A stretch of DNA of 64,000 nucleotides from Modestobacter sp. VKM Ac-2985 (GCF_026967925.1 NZ_JAPVBI010000001.1:1083613-1147612), one strand, 5' to 3'; shown: positions 16,924 through 25,425, counted from the stretch's first letter. Numbers and translations: made by a program. Notes: generated from the letters alone by a model not told the origin.

Positions 16924-17532
16924 GTGACAGATGTCAGGGCCGGCGCGGGGCGCACCCCCAGCCGCGCGGTCGAGCAGGCGCTGGTCGACGCGGCCGAGCG
17001 GGTGCTGGTCCGGGACGGGCTGGGCGCGGTGACCGTGCGGGCCGTCGCCACCGAGGCCGGCGTGGCGCCGATGGGCGTCTACAACCGCTTCGGCAGCAAG
17101 GACGGGTTGATCGCCGCCGTGCTGGTCCGCGGCTTCGACGGGCTGCGCGCCGCGGTCACCGCCGACCCCGACCCCGACCCGATCGCCCGGCTGCTGGCCA
17201 GCGGTCGCAACTACCGGCGGTTCGCGCTGGCCCAGCCGCAGCACTACGGGGCGATGTTCGGCGGGCGGCCGCTGCTCACCGAGGGCGCCGACGAGCTGGT
17301 CGCGCACGCCGCCGCCGCCTTCGAGGCGCTGGTCGACCACGTGCGGTACGCGATGGCCCGCGGCGCGCTGCGCGAGGAGGACCCGACCGAGACCGCTCAG
17401 CTGATCTGGAGCTCGGTGCACGGGGCGGTGAGCCTGGAACTCGGTGGTGCGGTGCTCACCCCCGACCCCGCGGTCACCTACGAGTCGCTGCTGCAGCTCA
17501 TCGTCGACGGGCTCCGCCGACCACACCCCTGA
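16924..17532 (+). CDS. TetR/AcrR-family transcriptional regulator
   Basis: The N-terminal helix–turn–helix is clear: ALVDAAERVLVRDG, then VTVRAVATEAGVAPMGVYNRFGSKDGLI (about residues 20–60). The ligand-binding half ends in a TetR_C-type region (FGGRPLL, ELVAHAAAAFEALV). 202 aa is a normal length. GTG 16924 follows AGGAGG with an 8-nt spacer; the GTG at 16906 precedes that site and is rejected. It is divergent from the DHA2 efflux gene, the standard layout for a drug-responsive repressor. Confidence 0.9.
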   Translation: MTDVRAGAGRTPSRAVEQALVDAAERVLVRDGLGAVTVRAVATEAGVAPMGVYNRFGSKDGLIAAVLVRGFDGLRAAVTADPDPDPIARLLASGRNYRRFALAQPQHYGAMFGGRPLLTEGADELVAHAAAAFEALVDHVRYAMARGALREEDPTETAQLIWSSVHGAVSLELGGAVLTPDPAVTYESLLQLIVDGLRRPHP

Positions 17533-17618
17533 GGGTGAGCCGGCGCACCGTTCGCCGCGACGACGCTCCAGCGCCCCGCCGTCACTGCCGACACCAGCAG
17601 AGACGAAAGGGGCCGGTC

Positions 17619-17801
17619 ATGATGACTCTGGCGTGCAGTGCAGTGGCTCAGGCAGGGATGGCAGCGGCGACGGCGTCGCTGGACGACACCCCGGCGGACT
17701 CGCTGATGTTCGTGGCCGGCTGGCTCACCACGGCCACCGACCTGACCGCGCAGGCGATGCTGCTGCGCGACCTCGGTGCGAGCTTCGACGTCCTGATCTG
17801 A
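17619..17801 (+). CDS. Small uncharacterised protein (60 aa)
   Basis: A short reading frame with AAAGGGG placed ahead of tandem ATG codons (17619, 17622). The product is Ala/Leu/Met-rich, with a moderately hydrophobic centre (SLMFVAGWLTTATDLTAQAMLLRDLG) that could form an amphipathic helix pair. I recognise no family. It stands alone between the TetR gene and a hairpin-rich convergent region. It might be real because of its ribosome site and sensible composition, but this is not proven. Confidence 0.45.
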   Translation: MMTLACSAVAQAGMAAATASLDDTPADSLMFVAGWLTTATDLTAQAMLLRDLGASFDVLI

Positions 17802-17806
17802 CAAAG

Positions 17807-17904
17807 GACCTCCCTGCCCCTCACCGCTCGCACGCTCGCGGCGGGCCCCTGCAGGCAGGCCTGACCTTCCTCCCCACCCCTCGCACGCTCGGGGCGGGGC
17901 CCTG
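17807..17904. repeat. Twin direct repeat forming two covarying hairpins
   Basis: Two units (17807–17851 and 17863–17904) share the 12-mer CTCGCACGCTCG and similar flanks. In each, a 10-nt loop TCGCACGCTC is closed by a stem: CCGC/GCGG in the first, CCCC/GGGG in the second, so paired bases changed together. Both stems continue outward past an A·C mismatch at the same place. The element lies between convergent genes. It may act as tandem terminators or be a repetitive palindromic element. Confidence 0.6.
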
Positions 17905-17923
17905 GAAGGGGGCCGTTCCAGGG
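17900..17923. terminator. Hairpin before the DUF2786 gene stop
   Basis: CCCTGGAA (17900–17907) and TTCCAGGG (17916–17923) form a perfect 8-bp stem with an 8-nt loop, three bases from the stop of the minus-strand gene. No T tract. Likely terminator for that gene. Confidence 0.5.
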
Positions 17924-17925
17924 CC

Positions 17926-19134
17926 TCACCTGCTCGGCAGGGCGCGGCGGTCGGACCCGAGATCCGCCTGGTCGGCGGCACGCCGCCCGGCGTGCCAGCC
18001 GGCCGGGTCGACCGTGCTCCCGCCGCGGCGGCGCAGCGACGGGAAGAGCTCCTCGACCGCGCGGTCGACCTCGGCCGACCGCGCGGCCAGCACCGGCGCC
18101 AGCTCGGCGCCGTAGTCGGCCCGGGCCTCGGCGGTCGCCTGCTCGCGCGCCTGGGTGAGCCGCTCCTCGAGCCGCTGGGCGAAGGAGTAGAGGAAGCCGC
18201 GGCGGAACGGCGTCGACCGCGCGCGGGCCCCGCCGCTGTGCGCCGCGTCGGCCAGCGCTCGGGCCGCTTGCAGCAGCAGTGAGGTGACCAGCAGCTCCAC
18301 CAGGTCGACGTCGTCCCGGAAGCCCACCAGGGTGGCGATGCCGAAGGTGGGGAGCAGCACCACGCGGACCCCGTTCGCGGTGCCGACGGCCTGCACGACG
18401 GCCGCCTTCGCCTCGGTGTGCGGGTCGTCCAGGTGCAGCCGCCGGGCGACCACGCCGGCCGAAGCGCCGTCCCTCCGCTGGGCCAGCACCGCCGTGTCGA
18501 TGGCGTGCCGGGCCATCAGCGACTGCGCCTTGGCGGTGAGCGCCTCGGCCTCCTCGGCGAACTCGGTGGACTCGGCCTTGGCCAGCAGCGACCGGATCCG
18601 GTGCAGCACCTTGCCGTCGGTCCCGCTGCCCGACGCCTCGACCGGCCACAGCGCAGCGGACCAGCCGCTGGGTGGGGGGAGCAGCTGCTCCAGCCGCGGC
18701 AGTGCGCGGAACAGCCCGATCACCCGCAGCACGTCGCGCCAGGCGGCGGCCGGCTCGATCCGTTCGCCCCGCCACCACTCGGTGACCGACCGGTGCCCGG
18801 TGGGCAGCGCTGCCAGCTGGGCAGCCCACGCCTCCGGCGGCGCGCCGGCCCCTGCTCCGGCCTCCGCGGCGACCACCGCGGCCACCAGCCGGCCGCCGCG
18901 CTGGCTGACCCGCCGGCGCGCGACGTGGACGACGTCGGCCGGCTGCCAGCCGCCCTCCCACAGCCGGGGCAGCGCCTCGGTGAGCACCTGCTGTGCCCGG
19001 CCGTCGCTGTCCACGCCGGTGTCCCGACGGACCAGCCGCGCCACCACCGGGTCCAGCTCGGCGGCCTGCACCCCGGGCTCGGCGGCCAGCCGGCCGCCGG
19101 CCTGCAGCAGCATCAGCACCTCGTCGGCGGTCAT
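17926..19134 (-). CDS. DUF2786 domain-containing protein
   Basis: The central motif HRIRSLLAKAESTEFAEEAE, continuing as ALTAKAQSLMARHAID (about residues 180–215), is the DUF2786 signature. The N-terminal ~160 residues are Trp/Arg/Leu-rich helices of unknown fold, and the C-terminal part (SFAQRLEERLTQAREQA) is probably a coiled coil. Proteins of this kind are common in actinobacteria but have no assigned role. ATG 19134 follows GAGGAGAGG at good spacing. It is convergent with the small gene at 17619. Confidence 0.75.
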   Translation of the reverse strand: MTADEVLMLLQAGGRLAAEPGVQAAELDPVVARLVRRDTGVDSDGRAQQVLTEALPRLWEGGWQPADVVHVARRRVSQRGGRLVAAVVAAEAGAGAGAPPEAWAAQLAALPTGHRSVTEWWRGERIEPAAAWRDVLRVIGLFRALPRLEQLLPPPSGWSAALWPVEASGSGTDGKVLHRIRSLLAKAESTEFAEEAEALTAKAQSLMARHAIDTAVLAQRRDGASAGVVARRLHLDDPHTEAKAAVVQAVGTANGVRVVLLPTFGIATLVGFRDDVDLVELLVTSLLLQAARALADAAHSGGARARSTPFRRGFLYSFAQRLEERLTQAREQATAEARADYGAELAPVLAARSAEVDRAVEELFPSLRRRGGSTVDPAGWHAGRRAADQADLGSDRRALPSR

Positions 19135-19263
19135 CGGCGGTCCTCTCCTCGTACGTGCGGGGGCCTGGGTGCCCCCGACCAGGGTGCGGCCACCCTCAGC
19201 CGCCCCGGCCGGTGCCCGGGCAGCTGTGGACCCGGCCTCCCGTTGTGGACGCCGGCGGGCGGC

Positions 19264-20454
19264 TCAGGCGCGGGGGTGCACCCGCGAGGCCGCCTCACGG
19301 GCGGTGGCCCGGGCGGTGTCGACGTCCTCGGCACGGGCCAGCGCCACGCCCATCCGCCGCCGGGTGAAGCTCTCCGGCTTGCCGAACAGCCGCAGCTCGA
19401 CCCCGGGCAGCGCCAACGCCTCGTCGACCCCGTCGAAGGTGATCCCGGTGGCCTCGACCCCGCCGTAGACGACCGCCGAGGCGCCCGGGTTGCGCAGCGC
19501 GGTGTCCACCGGCAGGCCCAGCAGGGCGCGGGCGTGCAGCTCGAACTCGTTCTGCCACTGCGTCGTCATCGTCACCATGCCGGTGTCGTGCGGCCGCGGG
19601 CTCACCTCGGAGAACCACACGTCGTCCCCGCGGACGAAGAGCTCGACGCCGAAGACGCCCAGCCCGCCCAGCTCGGCGGTCACCGCTGCCGAGATCGCCT
19701 GCGCGCGGTCCAGCGCCACGGCCGACATCGGCTGCGGCTGCCAGCTCTCCACGTAGTCGCCGGCGTCCTGGCGGTGCCCGATCGGGGCACAGAAGCTCGT
19801 GACGGTCTGCCCGTTCCGCAGCGAGCGCACGGTCAGCAGGGTGATCTCGTAGTCGAAGTCGACGAACCCCTCGACGATCACCCGGGTGCCGGCGACCCGG
19901 CCGCCGGCCATCGCGTACGCCCAGGCACCGTCGACGTCGGCCGGGCCGTCGAGCTTGCTCTGCCCCTTGCCGGAGGAGGACATCACCGGCTTCACCACGC
20001 ACGGGAAGCCGACCTCGTCGGTCGCCGCCCGGAGCTCCTCCAGCGAGTCGCAGAACCGGTAGGCGCTGGTGGGCAGGCCGAGGTCCTCGGCCGCGAGCCG
20101 GCGGATGCCCTCGCGGTCCATGGTCAGCCGGGCGGCCCGCGCGGTCGGGACGACGCGCACCCCCTCGGCCTCCAGCTCGACCAGCGTCTGGGTCGCGATC
20201 GCCTCGATCTCCGGGACGACGACGTCGGGCCGCTCGGCCTCGATCAGTGCCCGCAGCTGCGCCGGGTCGCTCATCGTCAGCGTCCGGGCGTGGTGGGCGA
20301 CCTGGTGGCCGGGGGCGTCGTCGTACCGGTCGGCGGCGATGGTCTCCACCCCGAGGCGCTGCAGGGCGATCAGCACCTCCTTGGCCAGTTCGCCGCTGCC
20401 CAGCAGCAGCACGCGGGTGGCCGAGGGAGACAGCGGAGTGCCCAGGGAGACCAT
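19264..20454 (-). CDS. purT: Formate-dependent phosphoribosylglycinamide formyltransferase (PurT)
   Basis: ATP-grasp enzyme that makes formyl-GAR from GAR, formate and ATP in purine synthesis. The N-terminus [13 protein letters not shown], the ATP-grasp region [17 protein letters not shown] (about 155–170) and [14 protein letters not shown] (metal and substrate contacts) are diagnostic; length (396 aa) is normal. ATG 20454 lacks a ribosome site but has TAGCCT ending six bases upstream, consistent with a leaderless transcript. It is divergent from the PEP-mutase-like gene. No other pur gene is nearby. Confidence 0.94.
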   Translation of the reverse strand: MVSLGTPLSPSATRVLLLGSGELAKEVLIALQRLGVETIAADRYDDAPGHQVAHHARTLTMSDPAQLRALIEAERPDVVVPEIEAIATQTLVELEAEGVRVVPTARAARLTMDREGIRRLAAEDLGLPTSAYRFCDSLEELRAATDEVGFPCVVKPVMSSSGKGQSKLDGPADVDGAWAYAMAGGRVAGTRVIVEGFVDFDYEITLLTVRSLRNGQTVTSFCAPIGHRQDAGDYVESWQPQPMSAVALDRAQAISAAVTAELGGLGVFGVELFVRGDDVWFSEVSPRPHDTGMVTMTTQWQNEFELHARALLGLPVDTALRNPGASAVVYGGVEATGITFDGVDEALALPGVELRLFGKPESFTRRRMGVALARAEDVDTARATAREAASRVHPRA

Positions 20455-20460
20455 GCGGAC

Positions 20461-20466
20461 AGGCTA
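20461..20466 (-). promoter_or_regulatory. -10 box for leaderless purT
   Basis: TAGCCT on the minus strand, followed by 6 nt and then the ATG, so transcription should begin at or next to the start codon. Confidence 0.5.
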
Positions 20467-20553
20467 GAGAGCGCCCGGCAGCGGATCGGGGCCGGACGGC
20501 GGACCGGCCACTGCCAGGGCCGGAAGCCGCCGGTCAGCGCTCCGGGACGTGGC

Positions 20554-20559
20554 TACGTT
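20554..20559 (+). promoter_or_regulatory. -10 box for leaderless PEP-mutase-like gene
   Basis: TACGTT, then 6 nt, then GTG 20566. There is no ribosome-binding sequence between. Confidence 0.5.
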
Positions 20560-20565
20560 GCTCCC

Positions 20566-21348
20566 GTGACCGACCTCGCCGCCCGCGCCCGCACCCTGCT
20601 CGACCTGCACACCGCACCGGAGCTGCTCGTGCTCGCCAACGTCTGGGACGTCGTCTCGGCGACCGTGCTGGCCGGCACCCCCGGCGTCCGGGCGCTGGCC
20701 ACGGCGAGCCACTCGATCGCCGCCACCTTCGGCCACGAGGACGGCGAACAGCTCCCGCTCGACGTGCACCTGGACATGGTCGCCCGCATCGCCCGCGCCG
20801 TGGACCTGCCGGTGTCGATGGACATGGAGGCCGGCTACGGCGATCCGGGGGAGACCACCCGCCGGGCGATCGGGGTCGGCGTCGTCGGCGGGAACCTGGA
20901 GGACCAGCTGCGGCCGCTGGACGACGCGGTCGCCGCCGTCGAGGCGGTGCTGCGCGCCGGCCGGGACGCCGGCATCGACTTCGTGCTCAACGCCCGCACC
21001 GACGTCTTCCTGCTCGCCGACCCCGCCGCCGACCGGGGCGCGCTGGTCGGCGAGGCGGTGCGCCGCGGGCAGGCCTACCTGGCGGCCGGCGCTCCCGTCG
21101 TCTTCGTGCCCGGTGCGGTGGACCGGGAGGAGATCGTGGCGCTGGTCGACGGGCTGGGCTGTAGGCGGGTCTCGCTGATGAGCGTCCCCGGGGTCTCGCC
21201 GTCGGGCCACGAGCTGGCCGACCTGGGTGTTGCCCGGGTCTCCACGGGTCCGTTCACCCAGCGAGTGGCGCTGACCGCGCTGCAGGACGCGGTCGTCGAA
21301 CTCGTCGCCGGCGGCACCCTCCCGCCCACCACCCGCCCCCTCACCTGA
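20566..21348 (+). CDS. Isocitrate lyase/PEP mutase-family enzyme
   Basis: A TIM-barrel lyase of 260 aa. Motifs typical of the PEP mutase branch: NVWDVVSATVLAG, DLPVSMDMEAGYGD (metal-binding Asp/Glu), GNLEDQL and NARTDVF. The conserved KKCGH-type lyase Cys motif of isocitrate lyase is absent, so isocitrate lyase activity is unlikely; a carboxyphosphonoenolpyruvate- or oxaloacetate-type lyase is possible. GTG 20566 has TACGTT six bases upstream and no ribosome site, pointing to leaderless expression. A 19-bp inverted repeat follows the gene. Confidence 0.85.
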   Translation: MTDLAARARTLLDLHTAPELLVLANVWDVVSATVLAGTPGVRALATASHSIAATFGHEDGEQLPLDVHLDMVARIARAVDLPVSMDMEAGYGDPGETTRRAIGVGVVGGNLEDQLRPLDDAVAAVEAVLRAGRDAGIDFVLNARTDVFLLADPAADRGALVGEAVRRGQAYLAAGAPVVFVPGAVDREEIVALVDGLGCRRVSLMSVPGVSPSGHELADLGVARVSTGPFTQRVALTALQDAVVELVAGGTLPPTTRPLT

Positions 21349-21376
21349 CCCGCCGCGCGCGCTGCGGCAGCGCCCT

Positions 21377-21432
21377 CGAGTGACAGCTGAGCGGGCTTCC
21401 CGGTCCGCGGATCCCCGCTCAGCTGTCACTCG
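21377..21432. repeat. Long perfect inverted repeat (19-bp arms, 18-nt loop)
   Basis: Arms 21377–21395 (starts CGAGTGACAGCTG) and 21414–21432 are exact reverse complements. The element lies between two genes read in the same direction. No T tract follows. It could end the upstream transcript, or belong to a set of long hairpins of similar geometry at 34931 and 57069. Confidence 0.85.
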
Positions 21433-21541
21433 GCGGGCACGACCGGGGGTGAGCTGGGACACGCTCGGTGGCTGGGGTGGGAGTTCGGGCGGAGCATCGG
21501 GGGAGGACGTCGACGACGACGAGAGAGAAGGCACCGCCGCC

Positions 21542-22720
21542 ATGACCGATCTGCTCCTGCCTGCCGACTTCTTCGGTTTCCAGACACTGCTGTCCGATGA
21601 CGAGCAGAAGGAACTGCTCGCGCTGCGCGAGTTCCTCGAGTCGGAGATCAAGCCGCGCGTCAACGCCGCCTGGGCCTCCGCCGAGTTCCCGCACGACCTC
21701 ATCCCGAAGTTCGCCGAGGCCGACATCGTGGGCCGCTCCTACGACTGGGAGGGCCGCCCGCGCGCCTCCCGGCTGTACACCGGCTTCCAGGCGATGGAGC
21801 TGTCCCGGGTCGACCCGTCGATGGCCACCTTCCTGGGTGTGCACAACGGCCTGGCGATGGGCTCGATCATGATCCTCGGCTCGGAGGAGCAGCGGCAGCG
21901 CTGGATCCCGTCGATGATGCAGATGCAGACGATCGGCGCCTTCGGGCTGACCGAGCCGGAGGGCGGTTCCGACGTCGCCCGCGGCATGCGCACCACCGCC
22001 CGGCGGGACGGCGACTCCTGGGTGCTCAACGGCGCCAAGCGCTGGATCGGCAACGGCACCTTCGCCGACGTCGTGGTGGTCTTCGCCCGGGACGAGGCCG
22101 ACGACCAGGTGAAGACCTTCGTCGTGGAGAAGGGCACCCCCGGCTTCACCGCCACGAAGATCGAGGACAAGTTCGCGCTGCGCACGGTGCAGAACGCCGA
22201 TCTGACCTTCACCGACTGCCGCATCCCCGCGGAGAACAAGCTCGAGGACGGCAACACCTTCAAGGACGTCAACAAGGTGCTCAAGGTGACCCGGGGCGGG
22301 GTGGCCTGGAGCGGCGTCGGCTGCCAGCTGGGCGCCTACGAGGTGGCCGTGGCCTACGCCAAGGAACGCCACCAGTTCGGCAAGGCGATCGGTTCCTTCC
22401 AGCTGATCCAGGACCTCCTCGCCCGGATGCTGGGCAACGTCACCGCCAGCCTCGGGATGACCGTCCGGCTGTCCCAGCTGCAGGAGACCGACGACCTGCG
22501 CGACGACCAGGCAGCGCTGGCCAAGAGCTACGTCACCAGCCGCGGCCGGGAGACCGTCGCCTGGGCCCGCGAGCTGTTCGGCGGGAACGGGATCGTGCTG
22601 GAGAACGACGTCATCCGGTACTTCGCCGACGCCGAGGCCCTCTACTCCTACGAGGGCACCCGTGAGATGAACACCCTCATCGTCGGCCGCTCGATCACCG
22701 GGATGAGCGCCTTCGTGTGA
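21542..22720 (+). CDS. Acyl-CoA dehydrogenase, glutaryl-CoA dehydrogenase-like
   Basis: FAD enzyme of 392 aa that oxidises an acyl-CoA ester. It shows the flavin-binding segment FGLTEPEGGSDVARGM, the middle-domain motif LNGAKRWIGNG, and KERHQFGKAIGSFQLIQ. The C-terminal YEGTREMN (Glu371), continuing TLIVGRSITG, is very like glutaryl-CoA dehydrogenase, where that Glu is the catalytic base. Glutaryl-CoA is therefore the first guess for substrate, but other short-chain acyl-CoAs are possible. ATG 21542 follows GAGAGAAGG. It is convergent with the stress operon, separated by three hairpins. Confidence 0.9.
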   Translation: MTDLLLPADFFGFQTLLSDDEQKELLALREFLESEIKPRVNAAWASAEFPHDLIPKFAEADIVGRSYDWEGRPRASRLYTGFQAMELSRVDPSMATFLGVHNGLAMGSIMILGSEEQRQRWIPSMMQMQTIGAFGLTEPEGGSDVARGMRTTARRDGDSWVLNGAKRWIGNGTFADVVVVFARDEADDQVKTFVVEKGTPGFTATKIEDKFALRTVQNADLTFTDCRIPAENKLEDGNTFKDVNKVLKVTRGGVAWSGVGCQLGAYEVAVAYAKERHQFGKAIGSFQLIQDLLARMLGNVTASLGMTVRLSQLQETDDLRDDQAALAKSYVTSRGRETVAWARELFGGNGIVLENDVIRYFADAEALYSYEGTREMNTLIVGRSITGMSAFV

Positions 22721-22873
22721 GCCCTGCGGCTCACCCCTCCGGGGCGGTGGGCCCGGTCAGGGGTGCAGGACCGCCCAGCTGACGACGATCACCAGGTGGG
22801 GCGCCCCTGTGGCTCTCCGGACGGAAGGGCCAGGGCCAGACTCGGTCCTGGGAACGACAGCTGCATCCGACGA

Positions 22874-23011
22874 CGAGGCCCGGCCCCCGAGGGGGACCGG
22901 GCCTCGTTGTCGTCGTGGTCCCTGAGGTCAGACCCGACCGGGAGGCGTCCGCCCCCGTGGGGCGGACGGAGACGCACGACGGGCCCCGGTGCAGTTGCAC
23001 CGGGGCCCGTC
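22874..23011. terminator. Cluster of three GC hairpins between convergent genes
   Basis: Three hairpins occur in 138 bp: CGAGGCCCGG/CCGGGCCTCG (22874–22883/22897–22906), GTCCGCCCC/GGGGCGGAC (22947–22955/22959–22967) and a perfect 16-bp stem (22978–22993/22996–23011). The 306-bp gap between the acyl-CoA dehydrogenase and DUF3618 genes holds little else. They likely stop transcription from both sides. Confidence 0.75.
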
Positions 23012-23026
23012 GGGGAGTCGCCGTGG

Positions 23027-23692
23027 TCAGGAGGAGGCGTGCCCCTGGACCGTCTGCTTGGAGTCCTTCGTCTTGCCCTGGACGTCCGAAGCAGCGGACT
23101 GGCCCTCGGACTTGACCGTCTCGACGCCGTCCTGAGCGGTCGACTTGACCGACTCCATGGCGTCCTGCGCGGCCGGCTTCAGGTTGTCGCCCATCTCCTG
23201 CGCGACGTTCTTCGCCTGGTCGACGAGCGGCTGCTTGTTCTCGTTGAACGCGGTCTCCGCCTGCGAGGCCAGCTGCTTCTCCTTCTCGCTGGTCGGCAGG
23301 AGCGAGGAGACCAGCCAGCCCACACCGAAGGCGATGAGGCCAGCGGCGAGCGGGTTGCCCTGCGCCTGGCGCTGCAGCGTGTCGGGCGCCTGCTGGACGG
23401 CGTCCTTCGCGTTGTGCGCGGCACCCTGCACGCTGCCGGCGGCGTTGTGCGCCGCGCCCTGGGCCTGGCCCTGGGCGTGGGAGGCGCGGTTGCCCACCTG
23501 GTCGCGGGTGTCGTGCGCGGCCCCGAAGACCTTGTCCTTGAGGCCGGACATGCCGCTCTTGGCCTTGCCGACGCGGCGGTCCATCACCCGCGTCGGGTTG
23601 ACCTTCTCGTTGAGCGCGTCCACGTCGTAGCTGAGGTTGGCGCGGGTGTCCTCGATCTCGCGCCGGATCACATCCGGGTCACTGCTGGTCAT
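23027..23692 (-). CDS. DUF3618 membrane-anchored protein
   Basis: Opens with the DUF3618 motif DVIRREIEDTRANLSYDVDAL. A long Ala/Gln/His-rich amphipathic region with repeats (QGAAHNA twice) follows, then one membrane helix (LAAGLIAFGVGWLVSSLL, about 120–137) and a charged tail. It resembles LEA-like or apolipoprotein-like envelope stress proteins. ATG 23692 follows AAGGAG. It is the third gene of an operon with the holin-X protein and the protein at 24377. A stress role is inferred from the composition and the promoter at 25399. Confidence 0.8.
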   Translation of the reverse strand: MTSSDPDVIRREIEDTRANLSYDVDALNEKVNPTRVMDRRVGKAKSGMSGLKDKVFGAAHDTRDQVGNRASHAQGQAQGAAHNAAGSVQGAAHNAKDAVQQAPDTLQRQAQGNPLAAGLIAFGVGWLVSSLLPTSEKEKQLASQAETAFNENKQPLVDQAKNVAQEMGDNLKPAAQDAMESVKSTAQDGVETVKSEGQSAASDVQGKTKDSKQTVQGHASS

Positions 23693-23726
23693 GTCGTTCT
23701 CCTTGGGGGAGTAGCTGTGGAGGAGG

Positions 23727-24380
23727 TCAGTGGGGCTTGAGCGCGCTGGGCACCTGCTGGAGCGTGTCGACCGTCTGCTCGGGCTTCGGGTTGACCTCCT
23801 TCAGCCGGCTGAAGTCCACCTGCTTGAGCCGCTTGGGGTCGACCTGCTTGAGCTTCTTGCGGCCCACCGAGTAGAGGACCGCGCCGACGATCGCCCAGAG
23901 CACACCGACGATCAGGGCGGCGAGACCGGCATCCATGAAGTTCTCCAGGCCCCACCAGAGCGCGAAGCTCAGGAACAGCGCGACCATGTAGCCGGCGAAA
24001 CCGGCGCCGCCGAGCATCCCGGCGCCCTTGCCGGCCTTGGCCGCCTCTTCCTTGGCGATCGCGCTGGCCTTGTTGGCCTCTTCCTTGGCGATGGCGGTGG
24101 CGCGGTTCGCCTCGGCCCGGAGCTCGGCCTTGGCGAGCTCGAGCTCCTGGCGCATCAGCGTCGAGAGGTCCTTGCTCACCTCGCCGAGCAGCTGGCCGAC
24201 CGAGATGTCCTCGATCGCGGGGTGGCCTTCGTCGGTCATCGGCTGGGCCGTGTTCCCGACGTGCTGTGCACCGTGGTCATCGGGGCTCGGCGGGGCGGCG
24301 TAGCCGGTCGCGCCGCTCTGTGCGTACCCGGTCCCGGGCTGGCCGTACGGCTGGGCCCCCTGACCGGTCGGGTTGCTCAT
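23727..24380 (-). CDS. Phage holin family protein (holin-X/YqjE-like)
   Basis: The core (about residues 55–165) has SVGQLLGEVSKDLSTLMRQELELAKAEL followed by two membrane helices (GYMVALFLSFALWWGL and LAALIVGVLWAIVGAVL), the pattern of the actinobacterial holin-X group. An unusual repeated segment precedes the helices (AIAKEEANKAS, AIAKEEAAKAG), and a second charged repeat follows them (KRLKQVD, SRLKEVN). The N-terminus is Gly/Gln/Tyr-rich and disordered. Despite the family name there is no phage gene nearby. Its ATG overlaps the upstream gene (ATGA). Confidence 0.8.
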   Translation of the reverse strand: MSNPTGQGAQPYGQPGTGYAQSGATGYAAPPSPDDHGAQHVGNTAQPMTDEGHPAIEDISVGQLLGEVSKDLSTLMRQELELAKAELRAEANRATAIAKEEANKASAIAKEEAAKAGKGAGMLGGAGFAGYMVALFLSFALWWGLENFMDAGLAALIVGVLWAIVGAVLYSVGRKKLKQVDPKRLKQVDFSRLKEVNPKPEQTVDTLQQVPSALKPH

Positions 24381-25186
24381 CGACGACCCTCGCCCGGGGT
24401 GCGAGCCGGGTCGTCCCAGCCGGCTGCGGTGGTCGGGGGCACGCTGGCGTCCTCCGGGGGCACCGTGCCGTACGGCGGCGGGGGGACCGTCCCGGTGGTG
24501 CCGGTGCTCGCGTAGCCGGCGGCCGGGGTGTCGGCGACGTAGTTCGTGCCGGCGGTCTCGGTCGCGTAGGCGTCGGGGGAGTACGTGTCCGTGGCGTACG
24601 GCGAGGCCGTGCCGGTGCGCTGCTGGCCACCGTTGCCCGAGGAGTTCTCGTCCTTGTGCGCGGCGACCACACCGGTGGTCAGCCGACCCGCGACGATGCC
24701 GGCCACGGCTGCACCGAGCATGAAGGCACCCGGCTTGCGGCGGGCGAACCGGCGGACCTCGTCGACCAGGTCGCCGGGCTCACGGTCCTGCAGCCAGCCC
24801 GCGAGCTCCTCGACCTTGTCCCCGGCCTGGCGGACCAGGTCGGCAGCCGGGCCGGAGGGGGTCTGGTCGCTGCCGTCGACCATGGTGCGCAGCTGCTGGG
24901 CGATGTCGCTCAGCCCCTGGCCGGCCTTCTGCTGACCGCCCCGGACCTGCTCCTGGAGCTGCGACCGGCCCTGCTGCACGAGGTCCTGCGCCTGGCGCTT
25001 GGTCTCCTGGGTGACCTGCTTGGCCTGGTCGGCTGCGGTCCCGGCGACCTGGCTGCCGGCCTGCTGTGCGGTGTGCCCCACGTCGCGGGCCTGGTCCTTC
25101 GCGACGTCGGACGTCTTCGACTCGCCGGATGTCCCCGGCGTGCCACTCGTGGCGGGCTGCCTCGGTGTGTCGATGGAGTGGGTCAT
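24377..25186 (-). CDS. Coiled-coil membrane protein of the stress operon
   Basis: First gene of the operon, 269 aa. Residues ~25–120 form a long Gln/Lys/Ala-rich amphipathic helix with 11-residue-like periodicity (QAKQVTQETKRQAQDLVQQG), as in LEA-like proteins. A globular segment (LVRQAGDKVEELAGWLQDREPGDLVDEVRRFARRKPG) and one membrane helix (FMLGAAVAGIVAGRLT) follow, then a disordered Tyr/Thr/Pro-rich tail. Similar proteins with the RRFARRKPGAFL-type motif are common in actinobacteria and uncharacterised. ATG 25186 follows GAGGAGG. Confidence 0.75.
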   Translation of the reverse strand: MTHSIDTPRQPATSGTPGTSGESKTSDVAKDQARDVGHTAQQAGSQVAGTAADQAKQVTQETKRQAQDLVQQGRSQLQEQVRGGQQKAGQGLSDIAQQLRTMVDGSDQTPSGPAADLVRQAGDKVEELAGWLQDREPGDLVDEVRRFARRKPGAFMLGAAVAGIVAGRLTTGVVAAHKDENSSGNGGQQRTGTASPYATDTYSPDAYATETAGTNYVADTPAAGYASTGTTGTVPPPPYGTVPPEDASVPPTTAAGWDDPARTPGEGRR

Positions 25187-25398
25187 CGTTCCTCCTCGTC
25201 CTGCATGGGATGTACGTGGTCTGTCGTCGAACCCTGGGCGTCCATGCCCGTCGACCACACCCGCTCCAGCGCCGACCCAGGAGGTCGGGTGGCATGCTCG
25301 CTGGCGGGGCGGCGTGTGGGCACGTGCGTGCCCGGGTCGAGAGAACATCGGGGGGCCCCACCGTGGCCTCGGTGGGACGCCGTTCCGCTGGACAGCTG

Positions 25399-25425
25399 TT
25401 ACCCCCGGGAGTCAGCAGCACAAAC
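25399..25425 (-). promoter_or_regulatory. SigmaF/sigmaB-type promoter of the stress operon
   Basis: On the minus strand GTTT (25425–25422), a 17-nt spacer, then GGGTAA (25404–25399). This fits the GTTT-N14–17-GGGTA consensus of actinobacterial SigF/SigB promoters. Transcription would start near 25392, giving a ~205-nt leader to the ATG at 25186. The 354-bp gap (25187–25540) otherwise holds only this and the iron box of the opposite gene. Confidence 0.55.

Noticed and set aside
18418-20565. A very long open frame on the plus strand across the DUF2786 and purT genes
   Set aside because: It runs opposite two recognised genes, and its translation is Arg/Gly/Pro/His-rich without any family. GC-rich DNA keeps such frames open by chance. 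Only its last 260 codons (from 20566) are a real gene.
23727-24380. Prophage remnant, because of the holin-family protein
   Set aside because: No integrase, structural or lysis genes are near. The holin-X family is a common chromosomal actinobacterial membrane protein, and it is in an operon with DUF3618.
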